DNA of 64,000 nt, taken from assembly GCF_001411555.2 (NCBI RefSeq), contig NC_049905.1, forward strand, positions 10,135,053 to 10,199,052. The letters are read 5' to 3'. How positions within the stretch are numbered: position 1 is the first letter of the stretch; each line of letters starts with the position of its first letter. Position numbers and translations under genes: made by a program. The notes below the pieces were generated by a model. The model was not told the DNA's origin. It did no database searches and saw only the letters and a program-made list of their open reading frames with translations. This DNA comes from Juglans regia. Lineage: Eukaryota; Streptophyta; Magnoliopsida; Fagales; Juglandaceae. Below are positions 54,357-64,000 of this stretch, one piece after another.

Positions 54357-56408
54357 TATCACAAAAGCAAAATCATAATATGATGTACCACATCAAATCA
54401 CGTCATTTTTTAGGTTAATTTTTGTGTAACATTTTTGTTGCTAAAGTATTTCTTGTTGTTTGTTAAAGAGCAGCGTAAAAGTTCTAAAATAGTTGTGCAT
54501 ATTTCATTTTTGTACTGAAAAATGATAGTTGTGATTAGAATTCCTTCAATGTTAATCACGTTATTTTGGAAGGTGAGTTTTTTATTTTTTATTTCAAAAG
54601 AATATGTAACACTAAAGCAAAAATCCTCTTTTTGGGACAACGAATTTCATCTTGAAAGAGTGGGATTTTCATCCCAGAAGACAACTAGGGATGAAATAAT
54701 TTTGTCCCTAATTCATCCCAAAAAGTTTGTCGAGAAAGACATTCTAAGAATATAAAAAAATTTTACCTCAGAAAATCTCATTTTGGACGAAATTTTTCAG
54801 GCTCTTTCAAACAGAAAAAAATTTCAGGATGAAGGTATTTTGTCCCTAGCTAACATCATTCGAATGACCAACTTTCATTCAAACATGGAATATTGTTCAA
54901 ATTGTTAGGATATGAGACTATGAGCTTAATATTCAAACACTTTATTCATGTTCAAATGGGTTGAGAAACGAGATCGTTCGAATAAGATTAACTTCCGTTC
55001 AAATGTCATGATTGTATATGGTTTGAAGGTGTGCAATTATAGTTTGAACAGTTACTCGAATTGTTCGAATAAGAAAGTTCCTAATTCGAACGACGTTCAA
55101 ATAACGGTTATAATCGTTCGAACGATGTGACTATAAATGGTTTGGATGTATTAATTGCATTCTTGTTCGAACATAATTGGGTAATGTTATTGTTGTTCGA
55201 ATATGAGTGATTAGCATTTAAATGCTTTTTTATACTTATTTGAATGAGTGTTCAAGTGGACATTAATTTCAACCAAATTGGACCAGCAAAGTACAACACA
55301 ACACAATCTACTCCGACTTTTAGTCATAGTAGTGTCACGGTCCATTTACCGGATTGCAAAAAAAAAAACCCGTTTTAAGCGGCTTTCCTTTATGGAGGAA
55401 AATGTGTAGCAGCTATTGGTTCTCTAACTTTCTATTTGATATATATATATATATAATTAGAAAAAAAAAAAACTATTCAATTAAGAGTAGTGATACACTA
55501 ATAACTCATCTATAATTAATTATCTATTACTTTCTTATAAAATATATTTTTTTAAAATTTTAAATACATCAAATCAAAACCAAAAAGCAAAATCAAATTT
55601 GAAAAAAATATTATTTTATTCAATAATAGTTTAAGAATAGTAAATTAGTTGGTAGTTTATCATTTCTCTTCAATTAATTGGATTTGATGACCCATCAATC
55701 CTAATACAATACATTAATTCCGTAACTGATGATTAACCCGACGCAAACCCAACACCAATCCTGGGATCAATATAATAATCATGCGAATAACTTCTTATAT
55801 ATTTTACAAAATTTGACAAATATGAAAACTTTAAACCACCAATACTGATATGGTACGTCCGTTTGATCTGTCAAAAGTACTGTCTTAATAATAATATTAG
55901 TGGTCATTTTGCTGTTCGCGTGGTACTCATGTGCCCGACTCAATCTTGAAAGGAATGCCCTTTTTTTCTGCATGAAGCCTTAAATTAAAGAACCATATTG
56001 TGAAATAAGTTCTTCTACTTAAAAATCAACACACCACCCATTTTATTGACACAATGCAGATTGAAATTTGAATATATATGGTGTTCGAAAGAGAAAATAA
56101 ATAATATTAATGCTCAAGCCAATGGATATAGATATATAATTTTTCTTGGAAATTGATACAAAATAATTATTCGAATGTGCAAAAAACTCGAAAATGAAAA
56201 GGACACAACATCATGTACATATCAGGAAAACATAACTATTAAGTACATATCAGGATAGCAATTATTTGATTATTTGCAAGCACTCGGTGATTGCGACGAT
56301 CGACCCTTCAAACCAACGCAGCAAAATCATAACATAATAGATCACAACTAGACCCCACAAAAATAGATCCTGCTGGTGCTTATGATCATGAAGTTTTCTT
56401 CTGTTTTG
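54357..56408. other. intergenic DNA with decayed repeats
   Basis: No gene seen. 54650-54860 contains GGGATGAAATAATTTTGTCCC-like inverted words, and 54890-55260 many GTTCGAA/TTCGAAC words (GTTCGAACGATG at 55113), both probably remnants of transposons. The end is the 3' flank of FLA-3. Confidence 0.5.
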
Positions 56409-57287
56409 TCACATAGAAAATGCAGCAATCAAAACAGTAACTCCAACGGACAGTACCATTATTCCATGCTTTTTCGGACTCACTGCACCAGAATCAACCA
56501 CTGTAGGAATACTATTACTGGTACAAGTTCCTGTGCCTGTGCTTGTGCTTGTGCTTGCGGCCTTTGGACTCTCTGCTACCTTTGGATCAGTGTCCTCTTC
56601 AGCCTTTGGACTGGCTGCTGCTTTCTTCTTCTTAGCCTTAGGCTTGGTAGGGGCTGGTGCTGGGGCTGCTATGGGAGTCTTCGCAACGAAAAGATCCATA
56701 GGAAGAAGCACTTTGTCCACTCGATAAACAGCAAGACGATTATCAGAATATACAGTTCCGCTCACTGAGGCATTGACTACACCGGTCGAAATATTAACTT
56801 GGTTTCCCATAGAGGTCACATTTAGTGGGTATTCCCCTGGTGTGCTGTCTCCTGCTTGTGTTCGGACTGGGTTGCTCACAGTTTCGAAGTTTGATAGAGA
56901 ATAAAAACTGGGTAAGGTATGAAACTGTATAAGTCGGATCTTGTCTTCGTCATTGAGAGAATTTAGAGTGCCAGATTTGAGGTTGGAAAATGCAGTATCG
57001 GTTGGAGCAAAAAGGGTAAAGCCATTATTTGATTTTTTGAGTTGTCCTTTGATTTGATCAGCCACTGCAGTCCTCTTTAGGAGGCGGTTTAAGATCGTGA
57101 ATTCTCCGGCCCCCTGGAGGATTTTGGTGATGTCAACGTTGCTCGCTGATGACGAGGTAGTAGGAGGCTGAGTTAATGGGGCTGAGGCGGGCAGGGCCGG
57201 GGCCTGAGCTGGCTGTGCTAAAGTTGTGGTGCCATGGCAAAGAAAAAAGAGTAGAAGTAAGAAGGAGAAGAAAGCCTGCCTGGTCAT
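56409..57287 (-). CDS. FLA: fasciclin-like arabinogalactan protein with Lys-rich linker (FLA-3 of cluster)
   Basis: Intronless, 292 aa from the ATG at 57287 (M-T-R-Q, aligned with the paralogues); four more in-frame codons upstream start with GTG. A signal peptide (about 1-24, ending L-A-Q) is followed by a short A/P-rich stretch (A-P-A-L-P-A-S-A-P). The FAS1 domain (about 50-195) has H1 N-G-F-T-L-F-A-P-T-D-T-A-F and H2 V-Y-R-V-D-K-V-L-L-P-M-D-L-F. An A-P-A-P-A-P motif precedes a basic K-K-K-K stretch, then a S/T-rich C-terminal region and a hydrophobic GPI-type tail. The lysine-rich segment next to an AGP motif recalls Lys-rich AGPs and is not in FLA-1 or FLA-2. Probable plasma membrane/wall glycoprotein of group A. 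Confidence 0.95.
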   Translation of the reverse strand: MTRQAFFSFLLLLFFLCHGTTTLAQPAQAPALPASAPLTQPPTTSSSASNVDITKILQGAGEFTILNRLLKRTAVADQIKGQLKKSNNGFTLFAPTDTAFSNLKSGTLNSLNDEDKIRLIQFHTLPSFYSLSNFETVSNPVRTQAGDSTPGEYPLNVTSMGNQVNISTGVVNASVSGTVYSDNRLAVYRVDKVLLPMDLFVAKTPIAAPAPAPTKPKAKKKKAAASPKAEEDTDPKVAESPKAASTSTSTGTGTCTSNSIPTVVDSGAVSPKKHGIMVLSVGVTVLIAAFSM

Positions 57288-57396
57288 CTTTGTATGCACG
57301 ATTGTTTCTCTTTTGCTTGGGAAATTTGGGAGTGAAATGCAGGAGTGGTAATTAGTAGTTGCAGGAGTGTTTGATATGTGTAGAAGCTGGGAGGAG

Positions 57397-57410
57397 AGGG
57401 CTTTTTATTG
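57397..57410 (-). promoter_or_regulatory. TATA-like box of FLA-3
   Basis: Minus strand CAATAAAAAGCCC about 115 bp upstream of the ATG, with ACCTAAAATCC upstream of it at the position of the FLA-2 AC element. Confidence 0.45.
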
Positions 57411-57535
57411 TGGCTGGATTTTAGGTGAAAGGCTGAAATCTTAGTTACAAAACATTGAGTAGATGCAATTAGGTGCACATCTTTATGGATGTTGTATGTG
57501 GAGGATGAATGGATATATGGGATCAGAGATTTAGG

Positions 57536-57572
57536 CATTTCAGCAACTAGTTTGCTTGGGATCGAAGGCAGG
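57536..57572 (-). promoter_or_regulatory. conserved upstream block of FLA-3
   Basis: Plus strand TTTCAGCAACTAGTTTGCTT followed by GGGATCGAAGGCAGGAAAA; the core is about 255 bp upstream of the ATG. Nearest in sequence to the block of FLA-1. Confidence 0.6.
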
Positions 57573-57775
57573 AAAACATAAATATTAGAATCTAAAAACT
57601 CATTGCATGATTCTGATTACGACCTTATGGATATCCCATCGCTCATCATGGTATGTCGGCTTTCTTATCATTTTTATGATCTCATTATCCGAGGACACAA
57701 CCAGATCATGTTTTGATAGGAATGGCCATCACACAGATCATATTTCCAATCTCTCCCTTTCGGACAGGGGATTGA

Positions 57776-58070
57776 TGGAGCCCTTTTCTCAGTTTTTATT
57801 TTTTATTTTTTGAATTAATTATTACAATTTTTTTAAATTTTTAAATAAAAAATAATTCAAGTTTTTTAAAACCCTCAAATAAAAATAATATTATAAAACT
57901 ATATTATTAAAATATTTTAATTTTATAATATTTTTTATTCAACTTTTTCTTTCTTTTTTTCTAAAATCTAAAAAATATTCAACTCAAACTATTTCACTAT
58001 TATTCACAAACTATCTTATTACTATTTATAAAATTATCATCTCATCTAACTCCGCAAACAAGCTCATTAA
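57776..58070. repeat. diverged ATGAGAT-family MITE
   Basis: AT-rich segment ending ATCATCTCATCTAACTCCGC and containing the same TTTTTAAATTTTTAAATAAA and AATATTATAAAAC blocks as the family. The left end is not clear. Confidence 0.45.
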
Positions 58071-59243
58071 TTATCCTTATATGTACGTGCATGACAAATA
58101 CGTACGTGCATGCAAATGGAAAAGACATAAACAATTATAATGATAATCCAATATTTCGGCCAATTATCCTTGATCCAAATATTTTAGAACTATTGATTAC
58201 TAATTTGATTAAATTTTTAACCTTTATGATCATAGAAAACAATTCATCCTAGGTCGGGATGCTCAGAGTTAGAAATTAATTTATATGCTATGTTTCTCAT
58301 CACTCATTGTAATATTATATGCTGCCTATGATTTCTATATATGTATACCACTTTCGATAAGGATTTTTTACAATGATCTGATCCACTCCTTCTAATATTT
58401 AGAAAAAGATAAATAAAACATCTGATTCCGTTGTATTTACAGGGAGTCTAGCTACGTGCAATATTGTATCTATTTATCTATTATGTGAAGAAAATATTTA
58501 AACTATAAAATTGTAGAAAATCTCATAACTTAATTATAAATTGCCGAGATTCCGTGTCACTTCATGCTCTCCAGCTCATTTTGTATTGTTCATTAATGCC
58601 CCATACCTTTTTTTTACATTGTATCTAATTTGATTAATAAATTCAATTTCGACTCAACTCAAGTTTTTCTATTAAATGAGTTGTTCATGAACACAAAATT
58701 ATGATCGATTACTTAAATGACACAACTCATATATAAAGCGACTCATGTGAATTTGTATCAACTCGAATAAATTTATATTCATTATTTTTATAATATTGTC
58801 TCTAAATCAAAATGATTAGAATATTTTTCATATTTAAAAAGATTAAAGAAAATCATGTTTCCAATACAAATCATGTTACTTGAATCCTTATAAATATAAT
58901 AATTCATATATGTATATATGAATTTTATTATAAAGATATTAGCACAAAGTTAAAATTTGTTTATTGAAATTTGTAAATAAAGTTATGAAATACCCTATAT
59001 AAATAATCTATTTTAGCTAAATGAAATAACTTGTAAACAAGCTCGAACTCGCTTAAATATTTAATGAACTCTTTGCAAACATAAAACCCAACTCGATGAA
59101 AAGTCCGAACTTGAATAAATTTAGAATACAAATAATAAATATAAAGTTAATCGGTTTTATATAAGCATATAGAAGTCGAATTGAATTTTATATGAGTTAT
59201 ATTGTTTAATAGTTTATTATAATTTATGTTTACGAGTGACTCA
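58071..59243. other. AT-rich intergenic DNA
   Basis: No gene seen. Confidence 0.5.
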
Positions 59244-59252
59244 TTTAATAAT

Positions 59253-59656
59253 TGTTAGAATGCACAGTGGAAAAAGTACCTCAAGCTCAGCTTAAAGAAT
59301 TGCTCCACAAGTTTTTCCAGATTGATAAACTCCAAACGTTTTCTCTTAGTGGTGAAAGTGTACTACGTAGTATGAAACTAGAATAACACTTAACAAATTC
59401 ACAGTCTAAGTATTTTATCAAGAGAGAACAAAAAGAGAGAGAGTCTTTTTCTATTTTTCAGATGGTGCCAAAAACACAATTGAGATATAGTCCTCCTATG
59501 CACGGCTGGCCTTAAAGGCCAGCCTTCAATATTCATGTGTAACAACAGTAACGCATGGCTTTAAGCTAAAGCCATGCGTTACAAGCAAATAACGCATGGC
59601 TTAAAGCCATGCGTTATACTGCAGGAGGGGGTCAGCCCCATGTGGGCGCCCCTCCA
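59253..59656. mobile_element. solo-LTR-like unit with TG...CA ends
   Basis: 404 bp from TGTTAGAATGCACAG to GCGCCCCTCCA, flanked by a 9-bp direct repeat TTTAATAAT (59244-59252 and 59657-59665). TG/CA ends, length and content suggest a solo LTR, possibly of a copia element. The 9-bp repeat is longer than the usual 5 bp, so part of it may be chance in AT-rich DNA. Contains three palindromes (next entry). Confidence 0.55.
59504..59617. repeat. three consecutive near-perfect palindromes
   Basis: GGCTGGCCTT/AAGGCCAGCC (59504-59524, 1-nt loop), GTAACGCATGGCTTTA/TAAAGCCATGCGTTAC (59548-59582, 3-nt loop) and ATAACGCATGGCTT/AAGCCATGCGTTAT (59589-59617, 1-nt loop). The second and third share their arms, so they are a duplicated hairpin. 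Confidence 0.95.
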
Positions 59657-59665
59657 TTTAATAAT

Positions 59666-60519
59666 AATTAAATCGAGTAGAACTCAAGCAACATGTAGCC
59701 TTATTTACAGCTTTTTGTACCATGAAAATATGTAACGACCAATTTATATTCAGAAAAAAAATATCATTTAGCAACGACTCTAAACTAACATATATAAATA
59801 TATATGTATATATATTATGTATGTATATATGTCACAAATCTATACACGTACGTGGCATTATGGTGACATAATGATGTCGGAGGATCCAAATCAGATGATG
59901 CTGAGTTGTCAGATTGTAAATGTAGATTGCAGGTCAACACAAGTACGGTAGGAAACATTGACTTTTCCTTGAATTGGGAATATTTTTAGCACATATCGAT
60001 ATTTTGGCCATAACTTTGGCTACATGTATCAGATTTGTGTATATGACCCCACTTCGATAAACCCTTCCTGATGCGCATGTCGTGGTCACTGAGCATACCT
60101 CGGTGGCCATTATTTTTTAGCCCAAACTCTCAACTATTTTCCCCTTCAAATCTTCAATTTTAGATATTTTTTTCCTTTTATGACATTATTTAATTTCTTG
60201 AGTAGGAAGTGATTTTTATCCTGATTTTGGCCAAATTTGTGATAGATTGCTTCTTTATTCACTTATTTATTTTTGGTGTGTTTATTAGGATTTTGCTATT
60301 TTTGGTAAAATCCTAATATTTTTTAATTTATAACTATATCAGCCCTGCTTGTGGGTTTGGATGGACATTTTGGAGTTTTGATAATTTTCAATTGAAAACT
60401 GAGTTTTTTTTCTCGGTGTTTTGGATAAATCTCATCCTCTATGTTTTGATTATCTATTGAAACTAGTTTCCATAATTAATCTAAATTATGTCTAGCGTCA
60501 ATTGGCATCTTTCCTGGGT
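59666..60519. other. intergenic/TE-derived DNA
   Basis: No gene seen. Segment 59877-59982 is related to 63868-64000 (GGATCC(A)AATCAGATGATG, TGTCAGATTG, AAGTACGGTAGGAAAC). The part toward 60519 is probably the LTR/leader of the gypsy element that follows. Confidence 0.5.
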
Positions 60520-61230
60520 TGATATCTCATCAGTTTCCATTGCTAGTGGTCATATTCATGGTCATCGTGGGTAGGTTTTGAACAAGAAAGTCTCTCACCG
60601 TGATTGTAGTGTTCAAGATGTCATGATTGGGGATTTACAAAGACAGGTTGCAGAGTTAACCCATCGTCTAGTGACATAAAATATCAGTGATCGTGAGATG
60701 GAAGATCACGATTCTAATTCCAGTTTCGGGAACCTGTATCACAATCGTGCTTTATTTCAAGAGCACCATGGTAGCGAGGAGAGTCATGGGGACCTCGATT
60801 TCATAGTGGATCTGCCTGAGCTTTCTGGTATGTTACAAGCTAGAGGGTAGAGCACTACTTGGTGGAAGCATTTGAAGAGATCATGAGACAGACATGGTAA
60901 GGTAAATATTACTGATTGAGAGAAGATGAAGAAAAAGATGAAGGGTCACTTCCTTCCTTTTGGCTACACTCAAACCTTGTTTTAGCAACTTCACACATTA
61001 ATGAGGCAAGGCATGAGATCAGTTGATGATCACATGAAAGAGCTCTATCAATTGATAGGTCGGAATGATCTGTTCAAAATAAAGGAGCAAATGGTGGGAC
61101 GTTATTTGGGTGGCTTGCGGTAGCCCCTGCTGGATGTCCTTAGTCTTCACTCTCTGTGGACAATTTCTGAAGCATAACAGCGTGCATTCATTGTGGAGAA
61201 ACAATATAGCAGGAGACCAATAATAAAAAA
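60520..61230 (+). pseudogene. decayed Ty3/gypsy gag
   Basis: Plus-strand text in several frames: an R-Q-V-A-E-L-T-H-R-L segment (about 60645-60675), D-F-I-V-D-L-P-E-F-S-G (about 60800-60830), and the gag core at 60930-61130 (M-K-G-H-F-L-P-F-G-Y, M-R-Q-G-M-R-S-V-D-D-H, R-Y-L-G-G-L). Stops and frame changes throughout. No zinc knuckle or pol follows; an AT-rich minisatellite begins immediately after. Confidence 0.78.
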
Positions 61231-61239
61231 CAATCAAAA

Positions 61240-62350
61240 CAGTCAAGTAGTGTCTAATTACATGTTATTAACTCATTATAATATTTTATACTAATGTCTA
61301 AATTATTCCTACTATAGACTTGTACTATAGTGTTTGATTACATGTTATTGTACTAAACTTAAAGTATTACATCTTATTATATTAGTTTCTAACTTAATTA
61401 TATACTAGACTTAGTATTATATGTTATTATACTAGTATTATTATACATCAGTATTATATGTTATTATACATTACTATTACATGTTATTATACATTAGTGT
61501 TTTTATATTATTATTATTACATGTTATTATGGTTTTTATAATTGTTAGTATTGTTTATTACTAGATATTAATTATATGTTATCATATTATACTTTTAACA
61601 TTTTATCATATTATAGTGTCTAATTATATATTATCAGCTTATCATTCTATTTATGGTTTTTATAATTGTTTCCACCACTTAATTTAATTGTTAGTGTTGA
61701 TTAATAACTATTATTATTTAAATCGACTTGTACGATATGGTCTAAATTTTAAATAGAATTATTATACTAGTGTTATTATACATTGGTATTACATGTACTA
61801 TAAGTTTATAATGTCATTATACATTATTATAAATATACTAGTACTAGAGCCTATAGTCTATAAGGTTTAAATACAATTGTTAGTATTTATATTTGTACTA
61901 TAGTGATTAATTACATATTATTGTATTAGTTTATAGCTTATTTCTAACTTAATGATATACTAGACTTAGTATTATATGTTATTGTACTAGTGTTATTATA
62001 CATTAGTATGCATGTTAATATGTTATTATACATTAGTACTACATGCTTTTATACATTCGTCATTATACATTACCATTTCATGTTATTATATTCTTGTTCT
62101 TATACTTTAGTTATTATACATTAGTACTACATGTTGTTATCAATAAATACATTTGTCTTTATAGTATTAAACATCAGTATAATAGTATTACATGTTCTTA
62201 TAAATTTATAGATTAGAGTTTATATATTAGTATTAATGTTATTATACATTAGTTATTATACAGTAGTATTACAGTTAGTCTTGATACATTAATAATACAA
62301 GTTATTACATTAGTTTATTATACATTACTATGATCTTTACATATGTCATA
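61240..62350. repeat. AT-rich degenerate minisatellite
   Basis: Repeated words TTACATGTTATTATACATTA and CATTAGTATTACATGTT over about 1.1 kb, with blocks such as TAGACTTAGTATTATATGTT duplicated (61404 and 61963). No coding capacity. Confidence 0.85.
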
Positions 62351-62578
62351 CACTAAACTATTATTAGTCAATTTAGTCTATTTATATTATGGTATAAGTA
62401 TATTATTTCATAATAATTAGCTCACATTATTATTGAATTTAACTAAGTTATAATGATTAATGTATAGAAAAATATATATATTTTTATACCATATGTACAA
62501 TATTGGAGTCAGAGTCAAAGTCAAATTTGGAGTCAAAATTTCAGATTTTTACTCAGCCCTAACTATGAACTCGAGAGT

Positions 62579-63852
62579 GAGAGCATTGATAATGGCCTAG
62601 TCTAAAATTTAGCTAGAATGTTGTATTTTAGCTATAACATGGATTTATAGCTAAAGTAGTCCACATTGGACTAGCTATTTTAAAGTCTAAATAATAATAA
62701 AATATTAAATATTTTAATAATATATATATTTTTTAATATTTTACAATTTTAATTAATAATTTTATTAAAAAATAAAATTATTATTTTTCAATTATTATTT
62801 CCCTCAACCTAATTATTCAATAAATATATTTTGTAAACCATTCACCCAACAATCACATATACAAACATATCAACATTTCTTCTACTCATAAAAACAGTCC
62901 AGTAAAATTACAAAAACAGTCCATTATTCCATCAAAACAATCTAATAATTACAAAACAGTCCACTAAAATTACAAAAATAGTCCACTAATCCATCAAAAC
63001 AGTCCACTAATACCAAAATAGTCCACTAATCCATAAAAACAGTCCACTAAAATTATAAAACAGTCAGTCCACTAATCCATCAAAACAGTCCAATAATTAC
63101 AAAACAGTTCATTGCCATTACAAAAACAGTCCATAACAGCTTCTCTCCACCACCCATAAATTGCAGCAAGCAGGGAGTCAACACAAGAAGATAAGCATCA
63201 CAATGTTCATTTTACTCTGCTGTGATGATAAAGTATAGCTTGCAAGGGGAACGATTAGGAAGTCTAAAAACTCATCCCTATGAAATAAATGATACTGTCT
63301 GTGATCAAGCAAAATAATCTTTATGAAGTATTAGAGAGTATAATAGAATAGATTGGCCACAGATAATTTACGCAAGCTATATTTATGACCCAAGAAATAT
63401 TAGGGACAAATCTCGATAACAAGGAGAAAACAGAAGAAAACAAACCCATATCAGCTTAGAGTCTGCGACATTCGATAATCTCGATCGAGGAAGAAAACGG
63501 AGAGTGATAATATTTGGCAGAAGCGGATCTGATAATCTCGATCGAGGAAGAAAACGAAGAGAAGGGGGAGAGAATCAACGAAAGGAAGAAAAACGGAGGA
63601 AGAGGAGGGACGACAAGGATATACACGGGTTGAAGAGAGAGAAAAGAACGAGGGAACAAGAGTATAGGAAATGATAAAATAATATTTGGCAGGTAAACAG
63701 TGACTCGCCAACATTGGCGAGGCTTGTGTTTTTACTATAGCTCAAGTCTTGAGCTTTTCATCTTTGGATAGTCCAATGTGAAGGTTTTTTTTAACATCTA
63801 GCTAAAGTTTAGCTTTGCATTGGTATTTGGCTAGTCCAATGCCAATACTCTA
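62579..63852. mobile_element. non-autonomous DNA transposon with terminal inverted repeats
   Basis: Left end GAGCATTGATAATGGCCTAG, right end GGCTAGTCCAATGCCAATACTC, which are imperfect inverted repeats. AAAATTTAGCT and AGCTAAAGTTTAGC words lie just inside. About 1.27 kb, no transposase. Contains an internal minisatellite (62890-63135) and a 60-bp direct duplication (TAATCTCGATCGAGGAAGAA at 63477 and 63534). TSD not resolved; the TIR style occurs in Mutator- or Harbinger-type MITEs. Confidence 0.65.
62890..63135. repeat. minisatellite of ACAGTCCACTAA units
   Basis: About a dozen imperfect units of AAAACAGTCCACTAAT(C/T) with CATCAAAA or ATTACAAAA linkers, inside the TIR element. Confidence 0.88.
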
Positions 63853-63867
63853 AGTTCTTTCCAACCC

Positions 63868-64000
63868 GAGGTGACTGATGCAGAAGAATCTGAGTCAGAT
63901 GATATTGAACTGCCAGATTGCATGTTGATGGCACCGAACTACCTCAAGATAGCAAGTCAAAGCAAGTACGGCAGGAAACAGTGACATTTCCTTGATTTGG
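63868..64000 (+). other. segment related to 59877-59982, cut by the window edge
   Basis: A plus-strand frame reads E-S-E-S-D-D-I-E-L-P-D-C and then Y-L-K-I-A-S-Q-S-K-Y-G-R-K-Q before a stop. The related segment at 59877 has lost this frame. I do not recognise the protein; a transposon ORF end is possible. Confidence 0.4.

Overview
This is nuclear DNA of a flowering plant. It has GT-AG introns, a NAC transcription factor gene, fasciclin-like arabinogalactan (FLA) genes, plant retroelements of several classes (Tork-type Ty1/copia, Athila-type Ty3/gypsy, LINEs with a plant RNase H) and AT-rich intergenic DNA. A dispersed family of about 200 bp carrying runs of ATGAGATGAGAT, together with the FLA cluster, suggests a woody eudicot, perhaps Fagales (walnut family); this is an inference from pattern memory. 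Exactly 100 N at 16779-16878 mark an assembly gap.

Layout. 1-1620: 3' part of a broken LINE (+). 2519-2952: possible small two-exon gene (-). 3915-9366: complete, apparently young copia element (-) with LTRs, TSDs and one open polyprotein frame. 9673-11358: three-exon NAC gene (-), the clearest regulatory gene here. 12860-16778: GC-rich fragment, 100-bp tandem repeats and an alternating array of hAT-like MITEs and a 655-bp spacer running into the gap. 16879-26270: decayed Athila-like element (-) inserted in a non-autonomous LTR element (26271-27291), itself inserted in an old copia reverse transcriptase (27292-about 28270). 29507-30500: TE-like segment holding one exon of a PARN-like deadenylase.

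32459-57299 holds three intronless FLA genes, all on the minus strand (32459-33136, 41810-42760, 56409-57287). They share a signal peptide, one FAS1 domain and a hydrophobic GPI-type tail, and a conserved non-coding block about 250 bp upstream of each start codon. The spaces between them are filled by a rearranged endogenous pararetrovirus-like element (34177-39870), a full-length but broken LINE (43395-49029), and a 4.1-kb non-coding LTR element with TSDs (49348-53437). A hAT-like MITE lies at 53769-54348.

57300-64000 has no host gene I can support: a 404-bp solo-LTR-like unit with three near-perfect palindromes, a decayed gypsy gag (+), an AT-rich minisatellite and a 1.3-kb element with terminal inverted repeats.

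The functional host genes are therefore the NAC factor and the three FLAs (cell wall or plasma membrane glycoproteins). Nothing in the sequence ties the NAC gene to the FLA genes beyond proximity. The most unusual items are the inverted pararetrovirus-like element, the shared FLA upstream block, the recombinant MITE/spacer array, and the CGCG-rich leader of the young copia.
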